Shown: positions 10,411 to 22,639, counted from the stretch's first letter. The stretch is DNA of 64,000 nucleotides from Heterohyrax brucei (GCA_028571685.1 CM053143.1:52817208-52881207); one strand, 5' to 3'. Made by a program: numbers and translations. Notes: a model not told the origin generated them from the letters alone.

Positions 10411-11966
10411 TCTGTGATATAAATATCAGAGATAGCATATTAAAGTTTCAGTAAGTTCATCATAGATTTAAAGAAATTTATTCTTCATTTAAGTAATATA
10501 TGTAATGTGTTTTTTACATTGTAAAAATATATTCACTTTAAAATATGTGGAAAATGATATTTCAATATAATATTCTTAAGCTGTGTGTCTAGATTACTTC
10601 TGATTTGATAAAACTTTTCATGAGGATTATTCATGTCATTTAATTTTCTTTGAAAATATGTTTCTGAATGTTTATATAGTATTTCATTGTATTATCTATC
10701 CTAAAATGCCAGTATTTCTTTAGATAGCTTGGAATTCTGGAAAATGGCTTTTTAAACAAATGCTTAAGAAATCTATTGTGAGTTTATAGAAATTGCCATT
10801 TTAAAACTATCCATTTAAAGTAATATATTCATAACTGTATATACTGCCTGTTGTAGATTTTGTGTTGCCACACATTTGACAATATTTTCCTTTCTAGTGT
10901 ATTTTGCCAATGTACCCTGCAAACATGGCCTATAAAAAATCCAGTGTATTTTTGACAAAAATGATCTACAAATGATTTACCCAAAGGCCAACAATTACTT
11001 TAAAATAAAAACAAGAAGGTAAACCAGTGGGGAAAGAAGATTAATGGAAATGTAACAACCAGAGTGGAAATAATAAGTGTTCACTCATTATGAAAAATGA
11101 AACCTGTTTTAATGAATAATTTTTGTAGAAATTGTTAAATGGGAACCTAAAGTTCTTTGTTAGCTTTACTGAAACACAATAAAGTATTGTGTTACCTAAA
11201 GTTCTGTGTTACTGTTACTGAAAATACAAAAAGAATGATGTTAAAAATGAAAAATAATTGCAAAAATATAAGGTAATTGTCACTGCAAGCTCTTGATGCT
11301 AGAGTATTTCTAATGTAAGTTTGAATTACAAGAATACCTTAGGAGGTATTTAAGAAGTTCCTTAAGGTCAATTGATACCACTGTATTTTACATGTGTGCC
11401 TAAAAGACAATGTGATGAAAATCATCCAGCAAAAAATGTGTTTACAGCATGTAGAAGAAAATAAAGCTGAAGATGTTTTACTGATAACAAATTCTGATAT
11501 TAAATATGGGTTGAGTTCAATCCTGAACATACCATTTCCATTTTGCAATGAACTGCGGAGCACAAGTGACCATAATACTTGTCAAGGCAATCTTGCCTTT
11601 GTTTGATCATTCTATTTCTACCAGGCATCAGTCACATGCTCGGAGCTGTTGCTTGCAACATATACAGTACTATGCTGTGAATAGCGTGACCTCAGTCGAG
11701 AATCCCAGGAGCCTGTATTGTGATTCTCTCATGGCTGTTTGCCATAAGCACCAAGCAGCATCTTTTCCCACAGGGGATACTTTTACATCACAGAGGTTGC
11801 TCAATTGTTTGGCCAAAGAAGCAAAACTGCTTACCGAGCATCCTGAATCTGCTAACGAGCAGCTTACAGCTCCTGGGACAGGTCAAATTGCAAAGACTTT
11901 TACTTTACCTGGGTTAAAACGAGATAGACCACTGTGCTTAGGTGCAGAATGTAATTCTTGAAAGTC
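10411..11966. other. Unique DNA with a 49-bp tandem duplication
   Basis: No gene recognised. The 137-codon open frame at 11548-11961 has no family resemblance, and its downstream side runs toward a SINE. A local duplication begins 'acctaaagttct' at 11145 and again at 11194 (period 49), with the second unit incomplete. The rest is AT-rich sequence. Confidence 0.5.
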
Positions 11967-12142
11967 CAGTGAGTTCTGGAATGGTTCAAGCGATCAGCTG
12001 CTAACTGAATGGTTGATGATTTGCCATCAGTAGCAGCTCCATAAGAGACACATGTGGCAGTCTGCTTCCATAGAGATTTACAGCCTTCAAAACCCCCCAG
12101 GGACACTGTGAGTCAGAACTGACTTGAAAGTAGTACTTTTTT
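11967..12142 (+). mobile_element. AfroSINE, long form
   Basis: Head region 'aatggttcaagcgatcagct' and 'gctaactgaatggt', then the block 'atgtggcagtctgcttccat' that marks the long subtype, then 'cttacagcc'-like body, 'gtgagtcagaactgacttga' and a T-rich end at 12129-12141. The 'agaaagatgtggcagtctgc' block is absent from the short-form copies in this window. Confidence 0.85.
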
Positions 12143-13152
12143 TTTTTTTGATATGAGAAAGGACAATTTCATAGGTTTATACTTGGCCTTCCTCCCACTG
12201 AGTATACTTTCTACAGGCTAAGTAAGGACTCCATGTGGGATATTAGGATACATACAAAGTATGATACTACTGATCGCTACTTTAGCACTGGTGAAGTGAA
12301 TACACGGTCAGTCTGTGCATATAGTTGCCCACTGTAAGCTGGACTTCAGGCAGAATTCCAATTATGATAGGACACCCAGTAGCCCAAGTCTCAGAGGAAG
12401 CCCTGATTATGCCATGTGGTCAGCTCAGACCTCAGTTTCCAGCTCTTCTGCGTGCCCCTTACCTCAGTGTGCAGTGACCCCAGTAAACGGCCTTCGGGAA
12501 TCAGCCCAGTACTTAATTGCCATGGCGCTGCAGGTCTTTTCTTCAAGAGACCTGGTAACTTTGTTAGTCAGTGGGTTCCAGATTTGAAAACTGACTGAAG
12601 TCTGAAAAATGAATAAGGGCTCATTACTTTTTATTGGTGCAATTGCCCTCATCCTCCTGCTCCTCCATTTTTGCCTTTATTGGTCAGAGAAAGTAAACAA
12701 TACCCTTTTTGACCTTTAGTCAGTTTTCTCACTAGGGATCCCATGCTCTATTAACCATCTCCAACACTTCCTCAGGACAAAACCTCTTTGCTGACCCTCT
12801 GACCTTACCACAAGTATTCCAGTTTCAGTCTCCTGGCTTCTGGTGATTAAATAGTGCTGCCTGGTCTCTCTTATTTGGGAAAAGAGATAGCATTTCCATA
12901 GATAGAGTTAATAAGCTCAACTCTGTAATAGCCACACTTCTCTTTGGCCTGGGCTGTAGAGAAGTACTGCTGAACTTAGCAATACTGGTCACCTCATATA
13001 GGAGGTTGCCTTATGCCTTTTACAAATGGTGTGTCCATTGTGTGCCTTGGGTGGATCTTCTGGTCTTGTCCAGCATACTCAATGGCCTCCACTCTTTATT
13101 CCTTTCTCTACTAACTAAGAAGGCAACTCACGTATTTCAAAGTCACTTGATA
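12143..13152. other. Unique DNA, no gene established
   Basis: No repeat family recognised with confidence. Several short overlapping frames lie near 12315-12650. The only one with a physical signature is the small hydrophobic frame listed separately at 12609-12719. Confidence 0.45.
12609..12719 (+). CDS. Possible 36-residue membrane micropeptide frame (doubtful)
   Basis: An ATG at 12609 opens a 36-codon frame ending in TAG at 12717-12719. Residues about 6-25 form one uninterrupted hydrophobic run (LLFIGAIALILLLLHFCLYW) followed by the polar tail SEKVNNTLFDL, the layout of a single-pass membrane peptide. Position -3 of the start is A, which is favourable; +4 is A, which is not. I know no homologue. 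There is no promoter, splice or conservation evidence. Chance is the more likely explanation. Confidence 0.12.
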   Translation: MNKGSLLFIGAIALILLLLHFCLYWSEKVNNTLFDL

Positions 13153-13426
13153 TGTTGTTAGCAGCCCTTACGTTGACTCCTGACCTGTGGAGATCCCATG
13201 CACAAGTGAACATTGTAATTCTATTAGCTGGATATCAGAAATAGATTGCCAGGCCTTTCTTTCCAGGTTGGTTTAGTTTGGCTCTTCCCGTGAAACACGC
13301 TCAGCATCACAACTATATGCAAGTCTCCAGTGACAAGAGTGGTGGCTGCACCTGAGGAATACTGGCCAAGATCATACCTTCCCACATAGAAAGCAAGAAT
13401 TCTACCACTGGGCCACCACTGCCCTC
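13153..13426 (-). mobile_element. tRNA-Gly-headed afrotherian SINE
   Basis: On the minus strand the element starts 'gagggcagtggtggcccag' then 'tggtagaattcttgctt'. This follows the 5' half of tRNA-Gly(GCC) (A-box 'tggttcagtggtagaattctc'). The element ends 'gggctgctaacaac', the same kind of end as BovB and the main AfroSINE. A second copy lies at 48119-48448 on the plus strand. The head identifies this SINE as distinct from the main AfroSINE. Confidence 0.8.
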
Positions 13427-13657
13427 ATTCATTGATCACAGGCATTTGTTTTTTCCGTCATTCTATGAACCACCATAGTAGAGACTTAACTTCATGCTCT
13501 ATGTCATTTCCAGAGCTAAGGTATTAAATTTTGTGGCCAAACAATATTCTCCCACCTGACTAAATTCTTGCTCTTTTTTTCTTACTTTCTAACATCTGTT
13601 ATCAAGCTCCTTCAAACTTGAATTCCCAAAGTATTTTCCTTGCTCCTGTTGGTAAGA

Positions 13658-13833
13658 GGAAACCCTGGTGGTGTAGTGGCTAAGTGCTGTATCTGCTAGC
13701 CCAAAGGCAGTTCAAAGCTGCCAGGCTCTCCTTAGAAACTCTGTAGAGCAGTTCTACTCTGTCCTATAGGGTAGCTATGAGTCAGAATCAACTTGATAGC
13801 ACTGAGTTTGCTTTTTTTTTTTTTTTTTTTTTC
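13658..13833 (+). mobile_element. AfroSINE with long T-tail
   Basis: A well preserved short form: 'aaaccctggtggtgtagtgg' at 13660, 'ctctgtagagcagttctact', 'tagctatgagtcagaatcaa', 'cttgatagcactgagtttgc' and a run of about 20 T at 13812-13832. The T-rich tail is the 'gggtttggttttt' type rather than the 'cctaacaacaac' type. Confidence 0.92.
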
Positions 13834-14217
13834 GGGGGGACAGAGTTTGTTGGTGAAAGTTAGCTAATTTTTACAACTTTTTGCTACACAATTTGTTTCA
13901 AAATATACCAAACTCAGCCACCTTCCCAGCCAGGACTTTTGTTTTTTTTCTCCTTAAAAGTTTTTACTTAACATACTCTATACTTGACTGATTAATTATG
14001 ATTATACTTTTTCTGCTGCTTCCTCTTAAAAGACTGTTAGATCTGAAAATGTTATCTTACGTAAGATGTGAATGATAAAAAGACAGTATATTCCAGACAG
14101 AAGAGATTGTCAGTATCTAAGAAGAATGAGCTAGATGTTTTTCAGGACTCAAAGAACTGTGGGAAATTAGCAGGGTAATGTTTACCTAGGACTGAACAAT
14201 TTCTTGGAATACAGAAT

Positions 14218-14505
14218 TAAAAAATAATAGACTTTTTTTAGAGCAGTTTTTAGGTTTATAGTGAACTTGTGAGGAAAGAACAGTTTCCATATACATTTCT
14301 TCCCATTGCACTTGTAAACGTTTGTTAAAATTGCTAAGCTAATATTGATACATCATTACTAACTAAACTCCATAATTTACTTTAGGTTTCACTCTTCATG
14401 TTGTACAGTTCTCTGGGTTTTGAAAAGTCCACAATGTTGCATCTGCCATTGCATTATCATACAGAAAAACTTCTCTGTCCTAAAAAGACATTAGAAATGG
14501 TACTT
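14218..14505 (-). mobile_element. Ancient L1M 3' UTR fragment
   Basis: Phrases such as 'ttttagagcagtttttaggt', 'gatacatcattactaac', 'ctccataatttactttaggt' and 'ttgtacagttctctgggtttt' follow the antisense of ancient mammalian L1M 3' UTRs in the expected order. The same family appears on the plus strand at 34176-34830. No target duplication is detectable, as expected for its age. Confidence 0.7.
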
Positions 14506-14649
14506 TGACATGACAAGAACTTTGAAGTTATAATCATAAGTCTCTACACAAATTAAAGCTATTCTTTTTCTTGTTATTAGTAATTAAATTTATTTTAAAA
14601 TATAATAATGGATGCTTCACAACTATCAAAAAATATTCCTCTACTCAAT

Positions 14650-14818
14650 AAACCAGAAACCACACTTGTTTCCATTGTGTTAATGACAGCTCATAATGAC
14701 CCTACAAGAGAGAGGTAAACATCCCTAAAGACTTTCCAAGGAGTAGCTGGTCAATTCAAACCCCTGATCTCACCATTAGCAACAGCTCTTTTAACCATGG
14801 CACCATAAGAGCTCCTCC
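14650..14818 (-). mobile_element. AfroSINE, diverged, minus strand
   Basis: The minus-strand order is kept: near 14810 the head region ('atggtgccatggttaaaag'), then 'ggtttgaattgaccagctac' and 'tccttggaaagtctttag', and at the far end 'tcattatgagctgtcattaa'. Divergence is high and the middle block is altered. Confidence 0.7.
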
Positions 14819-15919
14819 CTACTCGTTAGTGGTTGTCAGATTTTACCATGGGAAAGAAACTGCTGGATTGCTTACATAAAAGGTCAGCTTCTTAACTCTC
14901 CTTCTCAAGACTCCAATTTAATAGGTTTGGAGTGAAGCTCTGGAATTTTTAATAAGCTTTCCAGATAATTCTTAGGCAACTAGACATCAGTTATTAGTAA
15001 AGTAAGAAACAAAGCTGTTACATTCATAAACTGCTTAATATTTTAGAAGAAAGGGAGAAAAAACTATACATAACATTATTATCTGGAAGATAATAAAACA
15101 GAATTTAAAGGCTATCTCAAGGTCATTCACACTGAACTCGCTGCCAAACTCAGGCTAACACTCTTCTCATTGCCACCCCCTGACTGGCGTGCTATCAAAT
15201 GGACTCAGAACTTGTCTGATGAGTTTAGATCATAAAATGTCAGTCACTGTATTCAATGTTTTAGCGTGATGCTTGATGAATATGTTGACTATTTTGATCT
15301 TAAGTGATCACTGTGTGGTTATGCTGACATAAAATTTAATATAAATTGTTGATTTTCAGAGTGGTACTTTGATAGGCAAACGTATCAATAAATATCTCCA
15401 GAAAAGCTTTGCAGGTGAAAGAATCTTGCCCTATGCATTTTCTAGTGACTTTTGGGGGGATATTAATGGGAATGCTTTGCTTATAAAATGAAAGCTTGGG
15501 GTAATTTATAGATGTGAAGTCCATCTAAATCAACACAAATCTCCTTAGACAATGCACTCTCTCCCGAGAGAGTCTAAAGAATTTTTAAAAGATGCAAAGG
15601 CAACTTATCCCTCATTCCAACTTTTATCCTCGTAGATACTGTGGTTTGTCTGTATAGACAATGACATACGATTCTAACATACGGCCCATATGTATTTCTA
15701 ATTAAAATATTCAATGTCAAGTACTAGTGATCCTTCTTTCTATAAATTATACTTTTCTTGGTTTCAAAAGATGAGAATTTTTGAAAACTATCATTTGTGT
15801 GCGCACTTTCTTTGGGAATAACATTTTTGGCCAGATTTCTTCTTATTGATGTCGGTTCTTGGCACATAGTACAAGTAAGAACTTCAACAATGCTCGGCAG
15901 TGTTGCATATGAATTTGTG
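14819..15919. other. Unique intergenic DNA, no gene seen
   Basis: No repeat family or coding signature recognised. The minus-strand frame ending at 15987 overlaps the duplicated block described next and shows no known domain. Confidence 0.45.
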
Positions 15920-15994
15920 AGTGAAGAAATGTCTTGTTTCATTCGCGACTGCAAATATAATGGAACTTGGAATTTCCACTTTTTCATATTTTGT
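15920..15994. repeat. 75-bp duplicated block, copy 1
   Basis: The block starts 'agtgaagaaatgtcttg' and ends 'tttttcatattttgt'. A second copy at 16471-16545 differs at only 4 of 75 positions by my reading. The flanks of the two copies are not alike. Both keep the CpG-containing core 'cattcgcgactgc'. On the minus strand both lie in open frames sharing 'KFQVPL' and 'QSRMKQDISSL', but I recognise no protein family. Confidence 0.8.
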
Positions 15995-16470
15995 AGACAG
16001 AAAAATACGCTTACATAACAGTAAATGATAGAGTCAAAGGATTAGAGTGGAAGAATGTAAAGAGAAAACATACAAAACTCCATCACCTTCTGTGTTTGTT
16101 GCAAGTGATCAACCTTTTACACTCAGTATTTCATCATCATTCTCTCAAAATACCTGACTACCTCCAAGAAAATACATTAATAGAATTCTATCAACTAGTT
16201 TTCTCAGACAAATGTTCCTCTTTTTTTCCTATTGTTTATACCAGTTTGCGTGGGCATGAGTAACTGCAATAGCAGTGGTATAAATTATAATACAAATAAT
16301 TAAAAATTGTTATGGAAATTTCATTTTACTTAAGCAACTGCTTTTCACTGCAAGAAAATAGGATGAGAGTTGAAAAAAGAGGGACAGCATTTAGGAATGA
16401 GATACAGCATAATCTACAACCCAGGAGTTGAGTGAGAGATGGCATGTGAGTCAGGGATGGGCAGTGGCCC
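15995..16470. other. Unique spacer between the two 75-bp copies
   Basis: No repeat or gene recognised. The interval does not itself appear duplicated. Confidence 0.45.
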
Positions 16471-16545
16471 AGTGAAGAAATGTCTTGTTTCATTCGCGAC
16501 TGCGAACATAATGGAACTTGGAATTTCAATTTTTTCATATTTTGT
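16471..16545. repeat. 75-bp duplicated block, copy 2
   Basis: This is the second copy of the block at 15920-15994, in the same orientation and offset by 551 bases. The differences are 'aaatat' to 'gaacat' in the middle and two changes in the 'ttccact' stretch near the end. Confidence 0.8.
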
Positions 16546-16599
16546 TGAAATATCATAATCAAAAAGTAACATTGAATTATCTTCTTCAATCATTGAATC

Positions 16600-16757
16600 A
16601 GGAACACTGGTGGCATGGTAGTTAAGTGCTACGTCTGCTAATCTTAAAAGATGGTCAGTTCAAGTCCACTAGGTGTTCTTTGGAAACTCTATGAAACAGC
16701 TCTACTCTCCTATAGGGTCACTATGAGTTGGAACTGAATCTGAAAGTAGATGCCTTT
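16600..16757 (+). mobile_element. AfroSINE, short form
   Basis: 'ggaacactggtggcatggta', 'gttaagtgctacgtctgcta', 'tttggaaactctatgaaaca', 'ctatagggtcactatgagtt' in order. The end is 'gaactgaatctgaaagtaga', lacking a long T run. Confidence 0.9.
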
Positions 16758-17830
16758 CTTTGTTCTGGACCTTGGGAAATATTTTCTCTTTTAGGAACTT
16801 GATTTTTTTTCACTCCTTATTTTGTTACATCCTACCGTTCCTTCAAGGGAAAATCTCTGTGTGTTCTTTAACCTCCAGTATTTTAGTTAGCAATTGAATG
16901 TATTGACTATTTGCATCACCCAGGTACTCCACTTGCTGGAGGAAGGTACCAATTTATGAAGGGCAAACACATGAGGAGAAGGGGAACTGAAAGGACAAAG
17001 ATAGGCTTTATGTAGAATCACAGAGAGCACAGATGAAAGAGAAAATTAAACCATGCAGGTTTAATTAAACCACGGGCTAGAAAGTTTGATTGTCTTGTTG
17101 CAAATTAAGTACTCCATATTACATCAGCTAATAAACTGTTTTAATGCCAGCAATTCTTTCTGCCACCACTAAATACTAGAAGAGAAACATCCCCAAAGCT
17201 ATCTCGCTTTCAGGATTTACTGGTGGTGATGCAGCCTGCTTAGAAAAGTTGTCCTGTATCCATGCATTTGTCACAACATCAGCCATGCCTTTTCCTTTTC
17301 TAAATTTTGACAATAGGGCTTTTTGATTTGCTTGAAAATGTCTCATTACTATAGAGTTTATCTTTTTTGTTTATTTAATAATCATTCATCTTTTCAATTT
17401 CTTTGAAATGACATAAATTATTAAAAATGTCCAAATGATTTACAATTCTTTTTATTGAGTAGAAGATTTTGCTTTTGAATTTTTGCTGCATATTTACCTC
17501 ATAATAAGCAAAATCTACGAACAAACTACTTATGTTTTAAAGCTTTTTATAACTCTGATAAGAAGAATGGTATGCTTATACAAAGGTAAACACATACATT
17601 AAATCCATATTTTGTTATTGCACTGAAGAAAAACCTTAGAATAAACCAAAGAAGAGGCTATCAGTCTTGCATACTGAAATCTAAGTCATGCAAATATCCT
17701 GAGCTCTCAGACAATTCTTCACCTTTCTAATTCTAATTATAGTATGAAATTCAAACATGAAAATCAAATTATTCATTGTGTAACAGATATTGGTGGAACT
17801 GATTTGTTATGTAGGATTATTTCATGTATA
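16758..17830. other. Unique intergenic DNA, no gene seen
   Basis: No coding or repeat signature recognised. The last 15 bases (17831-17845) are the 3'-side target duplication of the L1 that follows. Confidence 0.45.
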
Positions 17831-18119
17831 TGGCTTTTAAATTTCTTTTTTTTATTATGATTGAATGCAAATGTACATATTCCATCCTTGCAATATTGGG
17901 TTACAATGGGAGGAGTACACAAGTTGTGGTGAAGTCCTGTTAATATTGATCTTCTTACTAATGTGTGCTGTCACCAATTTCACCCAACCAAATTTCTAAC
18001 AACTATCTAATCCAAACCCTTGCCCCTCACCCTCCTGCCCTCTCCACCCATGCAGCCATCAAAGAGTCTTTTCTGTTATGCATGAGTCTGCTTTTAAGTT
18101 TTTATCATGGGGTCTCATA

Positions 18120-21100
18120 CAGTATTTGTTCTTCTGTCGATGACTGCTTTCACTCAACATAATGTCCTCCAGTTGAAACTAGGTTATGAGATGTTTCCTG
18201 CTATCATCGTTCTTTATCATTGCATTGTGCTTCACTGAGTACATATGCCATAGTTTACCCATACATTCTTCTGTTGTTGGGTATCTGGGTTGACTCTATC
18301 TTTTTGCTGTTGTGGACTGTGCTGTAATTAACATTCATGTGCATGTATCATTTGCTATGAATGGACTTGATTCTATAGGATATATTCCAAGCAATGGAAT
18401 TACTGGATCAAATAGTACATCTATATCCATTATTTTAAGGTAGTGCCAGATTGCTTTCCAAAGAGTTTGCACCATTCTGCAATCCCAGCATCAGTGTAGG
18501 AGAATTCCAATCTCTCCACAGCCTCTCCAGCATTTAGTGTTTTGCATTTTTGGATCGTGGCCAACCTTGTTGGGGTGAGATGGTATCTCACTGTCATTTC
18601 CATTTGAATTTCTTTAGCAGTTAATGATCGTGAGCATGTCTGCATGTGTTCTTTGGCTGCCTGTATCTCCTCTTTAGAGAAGGGTCTGTCCATCTCCTTT
18701 GCCCATTGCTTAATTGGATGATTTATCTTTTTCCTATTGATGTTTTGTAGTATCTCATAGATTATGGAGATCAGGTGTCAATCTGACATAGGGTTGCCAA
18801 ATATTTTTTCCCATTCTGTAGGTGGTCTTTTAATTCTTTTGATGAAGTCTTTGGATGAGCAGAAGTGTTTGATTCTTAGAAATTCCCATTTATCTGTTTT
18901 CTCTTCTGATGAATGTGCTTTGTCAGATTTTGAAATCTGTCTATACTGTGTATTAAAACTTCCATTGTTGACCCTATTTTATCTTGGATAAGTGTTATCA
19001 TTTTAGATTTTATATTTAGGTCTTTTATCCAATTTGAGTTAGTTTTTGTATAAGGTATGAGGTATGGATCTTGTTTCAATTTTTTGCAGATAGATATCCA
19101 ATTTTGCCAGCACTATTTGTTAAAGAGACTGTTCTTACCCCAGTTTAAAAATCTTAAGGCCTTTGGCAAATATCAGCTGTTCATAGGAGGATGGCAGCAT
19201 CTCTGGGATCTCTGCTTTGTTCCATTGGTCTATATGTCTCTCTTTGTACCAGTACCAACCTGTTTTGACAACTGTGGCAGTGTAATAGGTTCCAAAGTCA
19301 GGTAGAGAGAGGCCTCCCAGTGTGTTCTTCTTCAGTAGTGCTTTACTTATCCGGGGCTTCTTCCCTTTACAAACAAAGCTGATGATTTGTTTCTCCATCT
19401 CATTAAAAAGTGTCACTGGAATTTGTATTGGGATTGCATTATATAAGTAGATTGCTTTGGGCAAAATAGACATTTTCACAATACTGAGTCTTCCTATCCA
19501 TGAGCAGGGCAGATTACTCCACTTATATAAGTGTCTCTTAGTTTCTTGTAGTAAGGTCTTGTATTTCTCTTTGTAAAGATCTCTTATTTCTCTAGTTACA
19601 TTTATTCCTGGGTATTTTATCTTCTTGGGGGCTATAGTAAATGGAATTGATTTAGTGATTTCTTCTTCAGTAATCTCATTGTAAAGGAATACTATTGATA
19701 TAGTTATGTTTATCTTGTATCCTGATACTTTGCTGAACTCTTCTGTTAGCTCTGATAGCTTACTTATGGATTTCTTTGGATTCTCTGTATAAACAATTAT
19801 ATCATCTGCAAAGAGGGAAATCTTTACTTCTTCAATGCCAATATGGATGCCCTTTATTTCTTTGACTTGTCTAATTGCTCTGGCTAGAACTTCTAGCAGT
19901 GTTGAATAGAAGTGGTGAGACTGGGCATCCTTGCCTAGTTCCTATTCTCATATGGAATTCTTTCAGTCTTTCACCATTCAGGATGATGAAAGCATTTGGC
20001 TTTGCATAGATGCTAGTGATTACATTGAGGAATTTCCCCTCTGTTCCTATTTTTCTGAGAGTTTTAAGCATGAACTTTGCCAAATGCCTTTCCTTCATCA
20101 ATTGAAAAAATCAGGTGATTCTTATCTTTTGTGCTATTAATGTGTTTCATTACATTAATTGTTTTTCTGATGTTGAACCAGCCCTGGAATGAAACCAACT
20201 TGATCATGATGAATTATTTTTTTTTTTATATACTGTTGAATTCTACTGGCTAGAATTTTATTGAAGATTTTTGCATCTAGATTCATGAGTGATGTTGGTC
20301 TGTAATTTTCTTTTTTTGTGGGATCTTTCCCTGATTTTGGTGTCAGGGTTATGCTGGCTTCATAGAACAAATTTGGAAGTATTCCATCTCTTTCTGTGTA
20401 TTGGAGTTAACTCTTCTCTAAAAGTTTGGTAGAATTCTTTGGTGAAGCCATTTGGGCTTTTGGTTGGTAGAATTTTGATGACTTTTTCAATCTCTTGCTT
20501 CACGATAGATATATTAAGTTGATCTACTTCTCCTAGTGATAATCTTGGTGAGTCATATGAATCTAGAAATTTGTCCATTTCCCCTAGGTTTTCAAGGCTG
20601 TCAAAGTACAGCCTTTCATAGTATTCTGTTATGATATATATTTTTTATTTTTTATTTAACATGACTGAGTGAAAATGTACATTCCCATATAAATTTACAT
20701 GCCTACCTACATGCAGCTTCCACTGCTCTCCCTGTCTGGTGACAGCACACTATTCCTCTCTGCTCCATACATGTCTCGTCCTCCCAACAGTCTCCTTTCC
20801 TCTCCTCTCCACCCACTCTCCTTCCTCTAACCAGAGGTCTGTTATCATATTTTTTATTTGAGCTGGGTCTGTTGTAACATCTCCCAACTCATTTCTCAAT
20901 CAGGTTATCTGTATCTTCTGATGTTTTTCTTTTGTAAGTTTAGCCAATGGTTTATCAATTTTATTGATCTTTTCAAAGACCCAGCTTTTGGTTTTGTTAA
21001 TTTTTTCAATTGTTTTTCTATTCTCTATTCATTTAGTTCTGCTCTAATCCTTATAATCTATTTTCTTCTGGTGCTTGAGGGGTTCCTCTGTTGCTCTCTT

Positions 21101-22068
21101 TCTACTTGGTCAAGCTGTAAGGTTAATTCTTTAATTTGAGCTCTTTCTTCTTTCCAGATGTGTGCATTTATAGAGATAAACTGACCTCTGAGCATTGCTT
21201 TGGCTGTATCCCATAAATTCTGGTAGAATGTGTTTTCATTTTCATTTTAATCCATAAATTTCTTTATTTTGTCTTTAATTTCTTCTATAACCCAAGGCTT
21301 TATGAGTAAAGTGTTGTTTGATTTCCACAAGTTTGAATTTCTACCCATGAATTTTCTGTTATTGATTTCAACTTTTGTAGCTCTATGATCTGAGAAGATA
21401 CTTTGCAGTAAATCAAAGGTTTTTATTTTATTGAGAATTGTTTTATGACCTAACACCTGGTCTATTCTGGAGAATGTTCCATGTGCATTGGAGAAGAAGG
21501 TGTATTCATGTGCTGATGGATGAAAAAATCTGTATATGTCATAAGTCAAGATAGTTGATTGTTGCAATAATATCTCCTGCATCTTTACTGAGCTTTTTCT
21601 TGGATGATTTGTCCTTAACTAAAAGGGGAGTGTTGAAGTCTGCAACTATTATTGTGAAATGATCAATCTCATTTTTCAATGTTGTCAGTATTTGTTCAAC
21701 ATTTTTGGGGATTCTGGTATTGGGTGCATAAATATTTAATATTGTTTAAGTCCTGCCTGCTTCAGTCTTGAACCTTTCAGCAATGAATACTGACCATCCT
21801 TGTCCACAGTAGTGGATTTTACATTAAAATCTATTTTATCTGAGATTAGTATTACCACACCTGCTCTTTGTGTATTGTTAGCTTGATATATATTATTCCA
21901 ACCTTTATTTCTTAACTTATTCATATCTTTAAGTCTAAGGTGTGTTTCTTGCAAGCAACATATAGACAGGTCATGTCTTTTGATCCAGGATCACTGTCTC
22001 TTTACTGGAGCATTCAGTCCTTTTACATTCATTGTAATTATTGATAGGTATGTACTTAATGCCATCAT
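18120..22068 (-). pseudogene. L1 ORF2 pseudogene of L1-B
   Basis: The start region at 22068 encodes 'MMALSTYLSIITMNVKGLNA', the expected ORF2 N-terminus. The endonuclease part at 21247-21582 keeps 'HGTFSRIDQVLGHK' and the catalytic 'SDH' step. The RT motif FADD is intact at 19801-19812. The C-terminal region contains 'MRYHLTP'-like sequence ('VRYHLTPTRLATIQKCKT', 18430-18693). Without the nested 201-bp insert the frame would be about 1250 codons, close to a normal ORF2. Stops and frameshifts break it into pieces of 70-115 codons, so it is dead although key residues survive. Confidence 0.88.
20637..20837 (-). mobile_element. L1 3' UTR-only insertion inside L1-B
   Basis: A 201-bp block reading on the minus strand as the last part of the long L1 3' UTR ('gggcatgtaaatttat'-like segment to the A-rich end) interrupts ORF2. 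It is flanked by 'tctgttatgata' (20625-20636) and 'tctgttatcata' (20838-20849), a 12-bp duplication with one difference. Comparable fragments occur at 46247, 56663 and 59088. Confidence 0.88.
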
Positions 22069-22639
22069 TTTGATGTAATTACTTTTGTGTTGATTGTTGA
22101 TGTTTTCTATATAGGTCTCAGTGTTCTGTTCTGGGCATTCTTTTTTATAGGTTATTTGAGTGTTGGTTTTATGTTAGTTGAGACTCCTGTATTGCATTTC
22201 TTATTTTGATATAATGCATTGTTAATCTGCTTTATGGCTACATGTATTATCCCCCTTAGCATACTAAGATTAAAACCAATTTTAACTACTTCATAAGTCT
22301 GAAACTTCCTCTGCATCAAAAACAACTGTAACTATTGTAGTGTATCCCTCTTTTAATGTGATGGTATTATAGTTGTTATGATACAGTCACAGATTCCTTT
22401 ATTATAATACTGTAGCATTGGTGAAATTTTGTGACTTCCTTAACTGATTAGAATTTTAGATGAAGTGTCCTGAATTGTCACCTAAAATATACATTTAGAG
22501 AAGGGCTTCTTTTAATATTTCATATAATTTTGGTTTAGTTCTTATGAAGTTTCTAAATTTCTCTTTATTTTCAGAAGTCTTAATTTCACCATTATATTTG
22601 ATAGACAATTTTGCAGGATAAATAATTCTAGGATGAAAG

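Noticed and set aside
11548-11961. 137-codon open frame in otherwise unique DNA
   Set aside because: No motif, no family resemblance, and a competing 65-codon frame in another phase. Chance is adequate.
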